Shown one piece after another: positions 1 to 5,246 of a stretch of DNA of 6,283 nucleotides (position 1 is its first letter; each line of letters begins with the position of its first letter). The stretch comes from an uncultured Lachnospiraceae bacterium. Lineage in GTDB: Bacteria; Bacillota; Clostridia; Lachnospirales; Lachnospiraceae. The notes under the pieces were generated by a model that did no database searches, was not told the origin of the DNA, and was given only the letters and a program-made list of their open reading frames with translations. The stretch lies in assembly GCA_910577765.1 (NCBI GenBank), contig CAJTOV010000188.1:1-6283 (forward strand), written 5' to 3'. The translations under genes and the position numbers were made by a program.

Positions 1-715
1 GGCACAGATCCAGCTCTGCCAGCAAGGATTCCTGGGTGTAGATCACACATTTGGGAGTCCCGGTAGTTCCGCTGGTGTGGAGATGCATCAGAATACTGTC
101 CGGGACTTCTGCCGGAACATAAGCCCTCAGTCCGGTTCTCCCACCGGCCCCTGCGGACCGGATTTCCCTGGTCTCTTTGCCATCCCTGGCCTTTGCTGTC
201 TCTTCGGATTCTCCGGCTGCACCGCCTTCAGCCATCTCAGCGAATGCCTCCCCGGTCACATCCACCAGAAAGAATCCCAGACCCAAATCAGAGTCCGTCT
301 CCCAGGATATTCCAGGCAGGTCTCTGCGGGAAAATACCAGTTCCACATCGTTCCATGCCAAAAGCTCCCGAATCTCCGGCAGCGACAGCCGCCAGTTGAT
401 CTTTACAATGGTAATTCCCACACGGGCACAGGCAAATTCTATCTCCAGATACTCAATGCAGTTAGGCAGCACAATGGCTGCACGGCTTTCCCTGGACAAC
501 CCAAGCTTTCCCAGGGCCTTTGCCAGCCCGCTGATTCTCTCTTCCAGCCGTCCGTAGGTCCGGCTGGTTCCATCACAGATGACAGCCACTTTATCCGGCT
601 TCTGCTGCGCCCACTCCCAGGTTAGATAGCCGAACCCCTTTCCTTCTCCGGAAAGCCTGGAAACCAGGGAAGGAATTTCCCTGCAAGCCCCTTTCTCCTC
701 TGCCTGCTCCGACAT
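1..715 (-). CDS. AMP-forming acyl-CoA synthetase (ANL superfamily), N-terminal 238 residues, cut by window edge
   Basis: The protein probably joins a carboxylic acid to CoA through an acyl-adenylate in the cytoplasm. I translated the minus strand from the ATG at 713-715 to the window edge with no stop. The P-loop/A3 signature HTSGTTGTPK lies at residues 213-222. The earlier block VKINWRLSLPEI (104-115) is the usual 'N-x-R-L' region, and RTYGRLEERI (52-61) is the N-terminal 'TY..L...' block of CaiC/FadD-type ligases. The AMP-binding core after residue 238 and the C-terminal lid with the catalytic lysine lie outside the window. Residues about 155-200 are rich in Ala, Gly and Glu and poorly conserved-looking, so the A2-A3 linker is somewhat long. 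A minus-strand AAAGGGGGA (rc of 723-731) sits about 7 nt before the start. The gene follows the CoA-transferase by 59 bp on the same strand, probably as one operon. Family is clear; acid substrate is unknown. Confidence 0.93.
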   Translation of the reverse strand, partial: MSEQAEEKGACREIPSLVSRLSGEGKGFGYLTWEWAQQKPDKVAVICDGTSRTYGRLEERISGLAKALGKLGLSRESRAAIVLPNCIEYLEIEFACARVGITIVKINWRLSLPEIRELLAWNDVELVFSRRDLPGISWETDSDLGLGFFLVDVTGEAFAEMAEGGAAGESEETAKARDGKETREIRSAGAGGRTGLRAYVPAEVPDSILMHLHTSGTTGTPKCVIYTQESLLAELDLC

Positions 716-733
716 GGTGCATTCCCCCTTTCC

Positions 734-771
734 CCAGAACAGATCCGGCATTTAATCTGTCCGGGTTCTGG
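734..771 (-). other. Intercistronic imperfect hairpin between CoA-transferase and CoA ligase genes
   Basis: CCAGAAC (734-740) and GTTCTGG (765-771) are perfect inverted repeats. The inner arms can pair either as CCGG/CCGG (745-748 with 761-764) or as ACAGAT/ATCTGT (739-744 with 755-760), so two alternative folds exist. No T-run follows in the direction of transcription, so it is not a canonical terminator. A role in mRNA stability or in setting the ratio of the two products is inference. Confidence 0.4.
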
Positions 772-774
772 AAT

Positions 775-2019
775 CTACAGCCGGGTAGTCCGGGTAACCC
801 CTTTTTCTTTCAGGGCTTCCACCTCTTCCCTGGAATATCCCAGCTTTTCCAGAATCCGGTCGCTGTCCTCTCCAAGGAGGGGGCCCCGCCGGAAGGCCGG
901 AAGTCCCATCCTGTCACTGCGCATTGGCGGACGCACCAGCACAGACTTCTTCCCATTCGGGCAGGTTACCTGATGGATATCCCCGTTGGCCCAGGCCTGC
1001 TCACTGGTCTCCATATCTTTGTAATGGCCCAGGGTATCATGGACAATATTATGGGCTGCCAGTGCCTTATCCCACTGGGCCGCTGTCCGGGTGAGAAATT
1101 TCTCTTCCAGGTGATGGATCAGGAAGCTGCTGTTCTCCGGGCTCCTTAAGTTTTCCGTAGTAGTGAACCGGGGATCCTCCTTCAGTTCCGGCATATCCAT
1201 GGCAGCGCAGAAATCCTCCCACTGGGTCTCCACATTGGGGATGGTGGTCATGATCCACTCATTGTCCCTGGTCCGGTATGGGGAGCCCAGAGGTGTTCCT
1301 GTATACCGTGTACGGGGATAGGTGTATCCATACTGCTTCTCGCAGGGGACTGCCATAAGGTGGAAGCACCACAGCCCGGTTCCGTAAAGGGAGATGGACA
1401 CCCGGTCTCCCTCCCCGGTGACGGTCCGCTTATAGAGGGCGCTGGCAATCGCGCCAAAGAGGCTTAAGGCCGTAATCAGATCCCCAGGCCCCACACCGCC
1501 ATACACCGGGTAACTGCCCGGACTGTCCACGGACATATCCGCGTTAAAACCTGTATTGGCCCAGAAGGCTACCGTATCATAGCCGGGACTTGCAGCCTTG
1601 GGCCCTGCATCCCCATAGCCGGTGATCTGGGCGTAGACCAGCCTGGGATACCGCGCCTTTAAGGTGCCGTAATCCAGCCCCATTTTATCCAGACTTTTCT
1701 GCCGGTTGTTGGTAATAAAGACATCGGCCTCTGCCAAAAGCCTATGAAGGATTTCCATTCCCTCCGGGGTCTTCAGGTCCAGTACCAGCCCCTGCTTCCC
1801 TCCATTGAGACTATCGAACAGGGGATTCTCATCCGGCGTGCAGGGCACCCGGTAATTTTTCGGAAAGTTGCGGAAAGGATCCCCCTTTGTTCCCTCCACC
1901 TTGATACTCTCCGCACCCCAGTCACACAGAATGCGCCCCAGGGAACTGGCAGCCACCATGGTGGACAGCTCCACCACCTTCACTCCTGCCAATGGTCTGT
2001 AGCCAGTTTCTTCTGTCAT
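775..2019 (-). CDS. Family III CoA-transferase (CaiB/BaiF/FldA-like)
   Basis: Enzymes of this family (CoA_transf_3) move CoA from one acyl-CoA to another acid, sparing ATP. The 414-residue length is normal. Visible family features are the N-terminal block VKVVELSTMVAASSLGRIL (13-31), the CoA-contact stretch IKVEGTKGDPFR (39-50), NNRQKSLDKMGLDY (104-117), YAQITGYGDAGP (129-140), and GVGPGD (175-180), whose Asp180 aligns with the catalytic Asp that carries the acyl group. The EQAWANGDIH stretch (340-349) and the overall order resemble FldA (cinnamoyl-CoA:phenyllactate transferase) and HadA more than formyl-CoA transferase, as recalled from memory. The start at 2017-2019 is supported by AGAGGAGG on the minus strand with the AGGAGG (rc of 2028-2033) 8 nt before the ATG. 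It is the first gene of a two-gene operon with an acyl-CoA synthetase. No neighbouring 2-hydroxyacyl-CoA dehydratase is seen, so the substrate stays open. Confidence 0.95.
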   Translation of the reverse strand: MTEETGYRPLAGVKVVELSTMVAASSLGRILCDWGAESIKVEGTKGDPFRNFPKNYRVPCTPDENPLFDSLNGGKQGLVLDLKTPEGMEILHRLLAEADVFITNNRQKSLDKMGLDYGTLKARYPRLVYAQITGYGDAGPKAASPGYDTVAFWANTGFNADMSVDSPGSYPVYGGVGPGDLITALSLFGAIASALYKRTVTGEGDRVSISLYGTGLWCFHLMAVPCEKQYGYTYPRTRYTGTPLGSPYRTRDNEWIMTTIPNVETQWEDFCAAMDMPELKEDPRFTTTENLRSPENSSFLIHHLEEKFLTRTAAQWDKALAAHNIVHDTLGHYKDMETSEQAWANGDIHQVTCPNGKKSVLVRPPMRSDRMGLPAFRRGPLLGEDSDRILEKLGYSREEVEALKEKGVTRTTRL

Positions 2020-2052
2020 GGTGTATTCCTCCTCTAACGCTCCTTTTCTCCC

Positions 2053-2058
2053 ATAATA
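2053..2058 (-). promoter_or_regulatory. Predicted -10 element of the CoA-transferase operon
   Basis: The minus strand reads TATTAT, one mismatch from TATAAT. No good -35 lies 16-18 bp upstream; that position is occupied by the TTTTGTGGA repeat. The start of transcription would be near 2046, leaving a 26-nt leader with the ribosome site. This fits an activator-dependent promoter. Confidence 0.45.
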
Positions 2059-2069
2059 TCAGACCTCTC

Positions 2070-2098
2070 TCCACAAAACACTGTATGATTCCACAAAA
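2070..2098 (-). repeat. Direct repeat TTTTGTGGA, two copies 20 bp apart
   Basis: TCCACAAAA occurs on the plus strand at 2070-2078 and 2090-2098, which reads as TTTTGTGGA twice toward the CoA-transferase gene. The 20-bp period is about two helical turns, so both copies face the same side of the DNA. The upstream copy is part of the full 20-bp operator-like element; the downstream copy covers the -35 region of the predicted promoter. Confidence 0.6.
2079..2098 (-). promoter_or_regulatory. Operator-like element, copy 1 (CoA-transferase promoter)
   Basis: The minus strand reads TTTTGTGGAATCATACAGTG. It matches the element at 5078-5097 in 17 of 20 positions and the one at 2163-2182 in 14 of 20. 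Its end is 20 nt before the predicted -10 TATTAT, which centres it near -42, the usual position of an activator that contacts RNA polymerase at the -35 region. Binding by the PucR-type protein is inferred. Confidence 0.55.
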
Positions 2099-2162
2099 TG
2101 CCGTCCGTTCCCATGGGCTAAATCCTGTAAGGTCATCCATACAAGCCTCCGGTTAAATCTGC

Positions 2163-2182
2163 TATTCTGTAACCATACAGAA
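2163..2182 (+). promoter_or_regulatory. Operator-like element, copy 2 (acyl-CoA dehydrogenase promoter)
   Basis: TATTCTGTAACCATACAGAA aligns with copy 1 in 14 of 20 positions (12 of 20 with copy 3), sharing the ATACAG core and the TGT/ACA dyad. Within it TTCTGTA (2165-2171) and TACAGAA (2176-2182) form a perfect inverted repeat around ACCA. It ends 16 nt before the -10 hexamer, 4 nt closer than in the other two promoters. Confidence 0.5.
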
Positions 2183-2190
2183 CGGTTACA
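2168..2190. repeat. Second, overlapping inverted repeat TGTAACC / GGTTACA
   Basis: TGTAACC (2168-2174) and GGTTACA (2184-2190) are perfect 7-bp inverted arms separated by 9 bp. They interleave with the TTCTGTA/TACAGAA repeat at 2165-2182. The block lies directly upstream of and across the -35 position of the dehydrogenase promoter, so it may hold two competing or cooperative protein sites. Confidence 0.55.
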
Positions 2191-2198
2191 ATCAGCTT

Positions 2199-2204
2199 TA
2201 TAAT
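2199..2204 (+). promoter_or_regulatory. Predicted -10 element of the acyl-CoA dehydrogenase gene
   Basis: A perfect TATAAT. The -35 position 17 bp upstream is TACAGA, a poor match, and lies inside the inverted repeats, which suggests control by a bound activator. Transcription would start near 2211, giving a leader of about 25 nt if translation begins at 2236. Confidence 0.6.
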
Positions 2205-2218
2205 GTAGCACCAGTCAG

Positions 2219-2227
2219 AAAGGATGG
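2219..2227 (+). promoter_or_regulatory. Ribosome binding site that favours the 2236 start of the dehydrogenase
   Basis: AAAGGATGG lies 8 nt before the ATG at 2236. The upstream ATG at 2224 falls inside this purine stretch, has AAAGG directly abutting it with no spacer, and would leave a leader of only about 13 nt. The downstream start is therefore preferred. Confidence 0.5.
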
Positions 2228-2235
2228 ATAAAAAT

Positions 2236-3378
2236 ATGGTATTTACGCAGGAACAACTGGGTTTGCAGCAGATGGTTCATGAGTTTGCAGAAAAAGAGAT
2301 ACGGCCAGTCGCAAAAGAATACGACAAAACCGGGGAATTTCCCATGGAACTTTACAAAAAGACCGTGGAGATGGGCATCCACTGTCTGGATATGCCGGAG
2401 GAGTACGGCGGTCCCGGAATCAGTCATGTAACTGCCAGCCTTCTCCGGGAAGAAATGAGCTGGGGGGATGCAGGCTTCAGTTTAAGTGTAGGGGCCAACA
2501 GCCTGGGAATGAAACCTTTAATGATCGCAGGCACCAAAGAACAGTGTCAGCATTTCGCCGATATTGTGGTACCTGGTGGCTTCTCCGCCTTTGCCCTGAC
2601 CGAGCCGGATGCCGGGTCTGACGCCGGCTCTGTGAAGACCACCGCCGTCAGGGTGGGGGACGAGTACATACTCAACGGACGCAAATGCTTCATCACCAAC
2701 GGCGGTCTGGCTGACATCTATACGGTGGTGGCTTCCACAGACAAATCAAAGGGGACCAGGGGACTCACCATGTTCAGTGTGGACCGGAACACCCCTGGCA
2801 TCTCTGTGGGAAAGCATGAGGATAAGCTGGGAATCCGCCTTTCCAACACCGCTGACGTAATTTTTGAGGATGTGAGGATTCCTGCCGCCAACCGCATCGG
2901 CGATGAAGGTAAGGGCTTTAAAATCGCCATGATGACCCTCAATGAAGGCCGTGCCTCCACTGCCGCTTCTGCCTGCGGCATCGCACGGGCCGCCTTTGAG
3001 TATGCTATCCGCTACTCCCAGGAGCGGATCACCTTCGGCCAGCCCATCTGTAAAAACCAGGCAGTTGCTTTCATGCTGGCGGATATGGGGACCAGACTGG
3101 AGGCTGCCCGCCTCATGGGACTCAAGGCTGCCGAGCTTCAGGATCTCCGTTCCCCAGAGCTTGGCATGTATGGGGCCATGGCCAAATGCTTCGCCACGGA
3201 TGTACTCCAGGAGATCGTCTCCAATGCCGTGCAGATATTCGGCGGCTACGGCTACATGAGAGACTATCCGGTGGAAAAGCTCTACCGGGACTCAAAAATC
3301 TACCAGATCTTTGAGGGAACCAACCAGATCCAGCGGATGGTTATCTCAGGGCAGCTGCTGAAAAAATATGCACTGTAA
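2236..3378 (+). CDS. Acyl-CoA dehydrogenase (FAD-dependent, short/medium-chain type)
   Basis: The enzyme introduces or removes an alpha-beta double bond in an acyl-CoA, passing electrons through electron-transfer flavoprotein; in fermenting anaerobes such enzymes often act as enoyl-CoA reductases (CaiA, AcdA types). Numbering from the upstream ATG at 2224: the all-alpha N-terminal domain opens with FTQEQLGLQQMVHEFAEKEI (7-26). The FAD/substrate signature ALTEPDAGSDAGS is at 124-136, the arginine of QERITFGQPI at 268, and the C-terminal signature QIFGGYGYMRDYPVEKLYRD at 337-356. IFEGTNQIQR (362-371) carries the catalytic base Glu364. The length (380 residues from 2236) is typical and complete. 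I chose the ATG at 2236 for its ribosome site and because the family usually starts just before 'F..TEEQ'. It is divergent from the CoA-transferase operon and appears monocistronic. No etfA/etfB gene is in view. Substrate chain type is not readable. Confidence 0.96.
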   Translation: MVFTQEQLGLQQMVHEFAEKEIRPVAKEYDKTGEFPMELYKKTVEMGIHCLDMPEEYGGPGISHVTASLLREEMSWGDAGFSLSVGANSLGMKPLMIAGTKEQCQHFADIVVPGGFSAFALTEPDAGSDAGSVKTTAVRVGDEYILNGRKCFITNGGLADIYTVVASTDKSKGTRGLTMFSVDRNTPGISVGKHEDKLGIRLSNTADVIFEDVRIPAANRIGDEGKGFKIAMMTLNEGRASTAASACGIARAAFEYAIRYSQERITFGQPICKNQAVAFMLADMGTRLEAARLMGLKAAELQDLRSPELGMYGAMAKCFATDVLQEIVSNAVQIFGGYGYMRDYPVEKLYRDSKIYQIFEGTNQIQRMVISGQLLKKYAL

Positions 3379-3430
3379 AAGATTCCCAAAGTCTTTGCTG
3401 CACCAGCAATGACCTGATTCCAGTGACTTG
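3379..3430. other. Convergent intergenic gap with a short hairpin
   Basis: This 52-bp gap separates the ends of the dehydrogenase and regulator genes. TTGCTG (3395-3400) and CAGCAA (3404-3409) form a 6-bp stem with a CAC loop; CCTGA...TCAGG can pair just beyond. No T-run follows on either strand, so it is not a textbook intrinsic terminator, although a weak bidirectional stop is possible. Confidence 0.3.
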
Positions 3431-5017
3431 TCAGGCCTTCCCTTCCTCCAGCATTTCCTTTACCGCAGGAAATGCAAACAGCCTCAGCATCACTTGCAGC
3501 CGGAACCGGGCCTGGGCATCCTCCAGTTGCAGGTGCAGCTTTTCCTCCAGCCGTCCAAGCCGGTAGATCACACTGTTGCGGTGTAGATTCATCTCCCTGG
3601 CCGTATCGGTGATATTGCAGTTGTGGCCCAGATAGAAGTCCAGGAGCCGGATATTGTCATTACCTTTTTCCAGATCCTCCTGGTAGACGGCCAGCAGCTC
3701 TGGGCTGATCAGGTGCACAAGGGGAATCTGGCTGTACTCCTGGAAATTGCGGACCAGGATACTGAACTGGACCTCCTGGAAATACACGATCCGTCTCTTC
3801 CCAATGACTTCCAGAGCTGCCTCCGTCTCCTGACGGGCACAGCCCAGACCGGCCAGCGTCCTGAAAGGACGGCTGATGGCACAGACACCTTTTACCGTCT
3901 CCAGAAGTCCGGCCACCTGCTCCAGCTTCTCCTCTATGGTCCCACTGCCGTGTTTCCGCCAGCTTAAATTCAGCACCACGAAGATCCGCTCCTTGTGGGC
4001 CAGACGTTTGCTGAACGGAAAGAGCATCTTGCAGTTGCGCATCACATAAGCCACCAGAGGGGTGGTAAAATTGGCAATACGGATATCCATCAGAAGATAA
4101 TCCGCCTCATAGGGCATATGGATATATTCCAGCCTGTCACGGATCTCGTGTTCCTCCGCCAGCTTCCCATACAGCAGTTCAATGAGAAAAGGCTCATAGA
4201 GACGCTTTCCCGGCTCTTGTTTCATGGCCGGTGAAGACCGGACATACTGCTCCATGTAATGTTCAAGAATGTGCAGCATTTCCAGATCAGCCGATGTGGG
4301 CTCCTCCTCCGGAAAATACTGGGCCATGGTAAACGCGTTGCAGCCCCGGTAAGAAAAGACCCTGAGCACAAAAGGGGTATCTACCCAGTTAGGGGGATAG
4401 GTGACTGTCAGATGATCAAACCGGCGCGGATTGTCCAGATATCCCATCTGGATGATCCGTCTGACTGCACTTCCTGGAAATTTTCCACACCTAACAATCT
4501 CATTAACCGGTTCCCGTTCCAGAGGAATCCAGCTGGTATGGGCCACCAGTTCAAAAGACGGATTCCACACAATGATAAGGTCGCGGATCAGATTCCTGCC
4601 TGCATCCAGCATAGCCTGGATACCTCTGCCATAGACAATAGCCAGATCCATCTCGTGCTGCCATTTCTCGATTTCGTGAAGAAGCCAGGACACAAAGTTG
4701 AAGACCCGCACCGGTTCCAGGGTACCTGGAATCAAAATGGCATTGTACTGCCCCGTATCCCTGAGCCGCTCCATGATCTCCCGGTCTCCATAGAGCAGGT
4801 AATTGCCTGGAGTCTCCTGCGTTCCGTCCCGGTCCGGCAGACAAGCTCCATCCCCGAACCAGAGAAAGGAATCATCCGTGTACTCCGGCTCCTGGGACAT
4901 CAGCACTGCCCTGCGGATTCCCGTCTCCCCGCCTGCCGTCACCAGTTCAAGACCCTCTGCCGCCTCCGGGAATTTCCTCCGAATATGTTGATATACCAGT
5001 TCCATTGACACCTTCAT
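3431..5017 (-). CDS. PucR/CdaR-family transcriptional regulator
   Basis: Members of this family are cytoplasmic DNA-binding regulators, often activators, of adjacent catabolic genes. The protein has 528 residues. The C-terminal helix-turn-helix is clear: LLDFYLGHNCNITDTAREMN (458-477) followed by LHRNSVIYRLGRLEEKLHL (478-496) and the closing helix ARFRLQVMLRLFAF (503-516), the standard 'N.t.tA..l..HRNt..YRL..ie..lg' pattern of PucR proteins. Residues about 270-420 fit the family's middle region. Residues 1-260, which should sense the inducer, match no domain I can name, and no membrane segment is visible. The ATG at 5015-5017 has AAGGG 5 nt and AAAGGAG about 12 nt upstream; a second ATG at 5003-5005 preceded by AAGG is an alternative. 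It sits between the two divergent control regions that share the 20-bp element, which makes it the best candidate for the factor binding them; the ligand is unknown. Confidence 0.92.
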   Translation of the reverse strand: MKVSMELVYQHIRRKFPEAAEGLELVTAGGETGIRRAVLMSQEPEYTDDSFLWFGDGACLPDRDGTQETPGNYLLYGDREIMERLRDTGQYNAILIPGTLEPVRVFNFVSWLLHEIEKWQHEMDLAIVYGRGIQAMLDAGRNLIRDLIIVWNPSFELVAHTSWIPLEREPVNEIVRCGKFPGSAVRRIIQMGYLDNPRRFDHLTVTYPPNWVDTPFVLRVFSYRGCNAFTMAQYFPEEEPTSADLEMLHILEHYMEQYVRSSPAMKQEPGKRLYEPFLIELLYGKLAEEHEIRDRLEYIHMPYEADYLLMDIRIANFTTPLVAYVMRNCKMLFPFSKRLAHKERIFVVLNLSWRKHGSGTIEEKLEQVAGLLETVKGVCAISRPFRTLAGLGCARQETEAALEVIGKRRIVYFQEVQFSILVRNFQEYSQIPLVHLISPELLAVYQEDLEKGNDNIRLLDFYLGHNCNITDTAREMNLHRNSVIYRLGRLEEKLHLQLEDAQARFRLQVMLRLFAFPAVKEMLEEGKA

Positions 5018-5077
5018 GTTTTCCCTTGTCTCCTTTTAGTCAAATCAACCACTGCCTCATGCCCTCTGTCTGTCGCC

Positions 5078-5097
5078 TTTTGTAGAAATATACAGTG
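5078..5097 (+). promoter_or_regulatory. Operator-like element, copy 3 (crotonase promoter)
   Basis: TTTTGTAGAAATATACAGTG matches copy 1 in 17 of 20 positions and is oriented toward the crotonase gene. It ends exactly 20 nt before the TATAAT at 5118, the same spacing as at the CoA-transferase promoter, giving a centre near -42. On the opposite strand it contains TATATT (rc of 5087-5092), a possible -10 for the regulator gene, so the bound protein could at the same time repress its own gene. Confidence 0.58.
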
Positions 5098-5112
5098 CAT
5101 TTCATTCCACCA

Positions 5113-5126
5113 GTGATTATAATCAC
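5113..5126. promoter_or_regulatory. 14-bp perfect palindrome holding back-to-back -10 hexamers
   Basis: GTGATTATAATCAC is its own reverse complement. It contains TATAAT on the plus strand (5118-5123) and TATAAT on the minus strand (rc of 5116-5121), overlapping by four bases. The plus-strand hexamer is the predicted -10 of the crotonase operon (start near 5130). Neither strand has a good -35. The palindrome may also be an operator in its own right, in which case a bound protein would block both directions. Confidence 0.5.
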
Positions 5127-5142
5127 CGTAGTTATAAGCGCC

Positions 5143-5154
5143 CGGAAGCTTCCG
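5143..5154. repeat. 12-bp perfect palindrome in the crotonase leader
   Basis: CGGAAGCTTCCG is a perfect palindrome centred 29 bp downstream of the GTGATTATAATCAC palindrome. It would lie in the first part of the predicted crotonase mRNA leader (about 5130-5246). As RNA it could form only a 4-bp stem with an AGCU loop; as DNA it could bind a dimeric protein. Confidence 0.45.
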
Positions 5155-5157
5155 CGG

Positions 5158-5188
5158 CAATGCCAGGAATCCGGTCCCTTATGCATTG
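5158..5188 (+). other. Possible leader hairpin upstream of the crotonase gene
   Basis: CAATGC (5158-5163) and GCATTG (5183-5188) are perfect inverted repeats with a 19-nt interior that can add a small AGG/CCU stem. An AT-rich, T-rich stretch follows (5189-5207). The arrangement is loosely attenuator-like, but the T-rich part is interrupted and starts without a G+C-rich stem, so a terminator call is not supported. Confidence 0.28.
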
Positions 5189-5231
5189 TTACTATTTTAA
5201 CATTTTTCCCGTGAAAATGGAACACTCTTGG

Positions 5232-5238
5232 AAGGAGG
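5232..5238 (+). promoter_or_regulatory. Ribosome binding site that fixes the crotonase start at 5247
   Basis: AAGGAGG lies 8 nt before the ATG at 5247-5249. The frame is open back to an ATG at 5160, but those 29 extra residues (MPGIRSLMHC...) look unlike a crotonase N-terminus and have no ribosome site, so the shorter form is chosen. Confidence 0.85.
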
Positions 5239-5246
5239 TCTTTCTT

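Noticed and set aside
77..625. A 182-codon plus-strand reading frame.
   Set aside because: It is antisense to the acyl-CoA synthetase, which has clear family motifs; its translation is rich in Pro, Cys and Gly with no recognisable domain and no ribosome site.
2224..2235. Upstream start of the acyl-CoA dehydrogenase (MDKN extension).
   Set aside because: The purine stretch abuts this ATG with no spacer, and the predicted leader would be too short; the ATG at 2236 fits both ribosome site and family N-terminus. The difference is only four residues and is not certain.
3368..3390. A further partial match to the 20-bp element on the minus strand at the dehydrogenase stop codon: TACAGTGCAT is identical to 5091-5100.
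   Set aside because: The other half matches only if a 2-nt gap is allowed (12 of 20 ungapped), it overlaps coding sequence, and no gene start follows in that orientation. Probably coincidence.
3395..3409. Bidirectional intrinsic terminator between the dehydrogenase and regulator genes.
   Set aside because: There is a clean 6-bp stem, but no T-run on either side and modest GC, so I list it only as a hairpin.
4259..5008. A 249-codon plus-strand reading frame.
   Set aside because: It is antisense to the PucR-family gene. The long opening is a by-product of codon bias in the real gene, and the translation resembles nothing known.
5160..5246. A 29-residue N-terminal extension of the crotonase.
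   Set aside because: There is no ribosome site at the ATG at 5160, whereas AAGGAGG is ideally placed for 5247, where the crotonase family normally begins.
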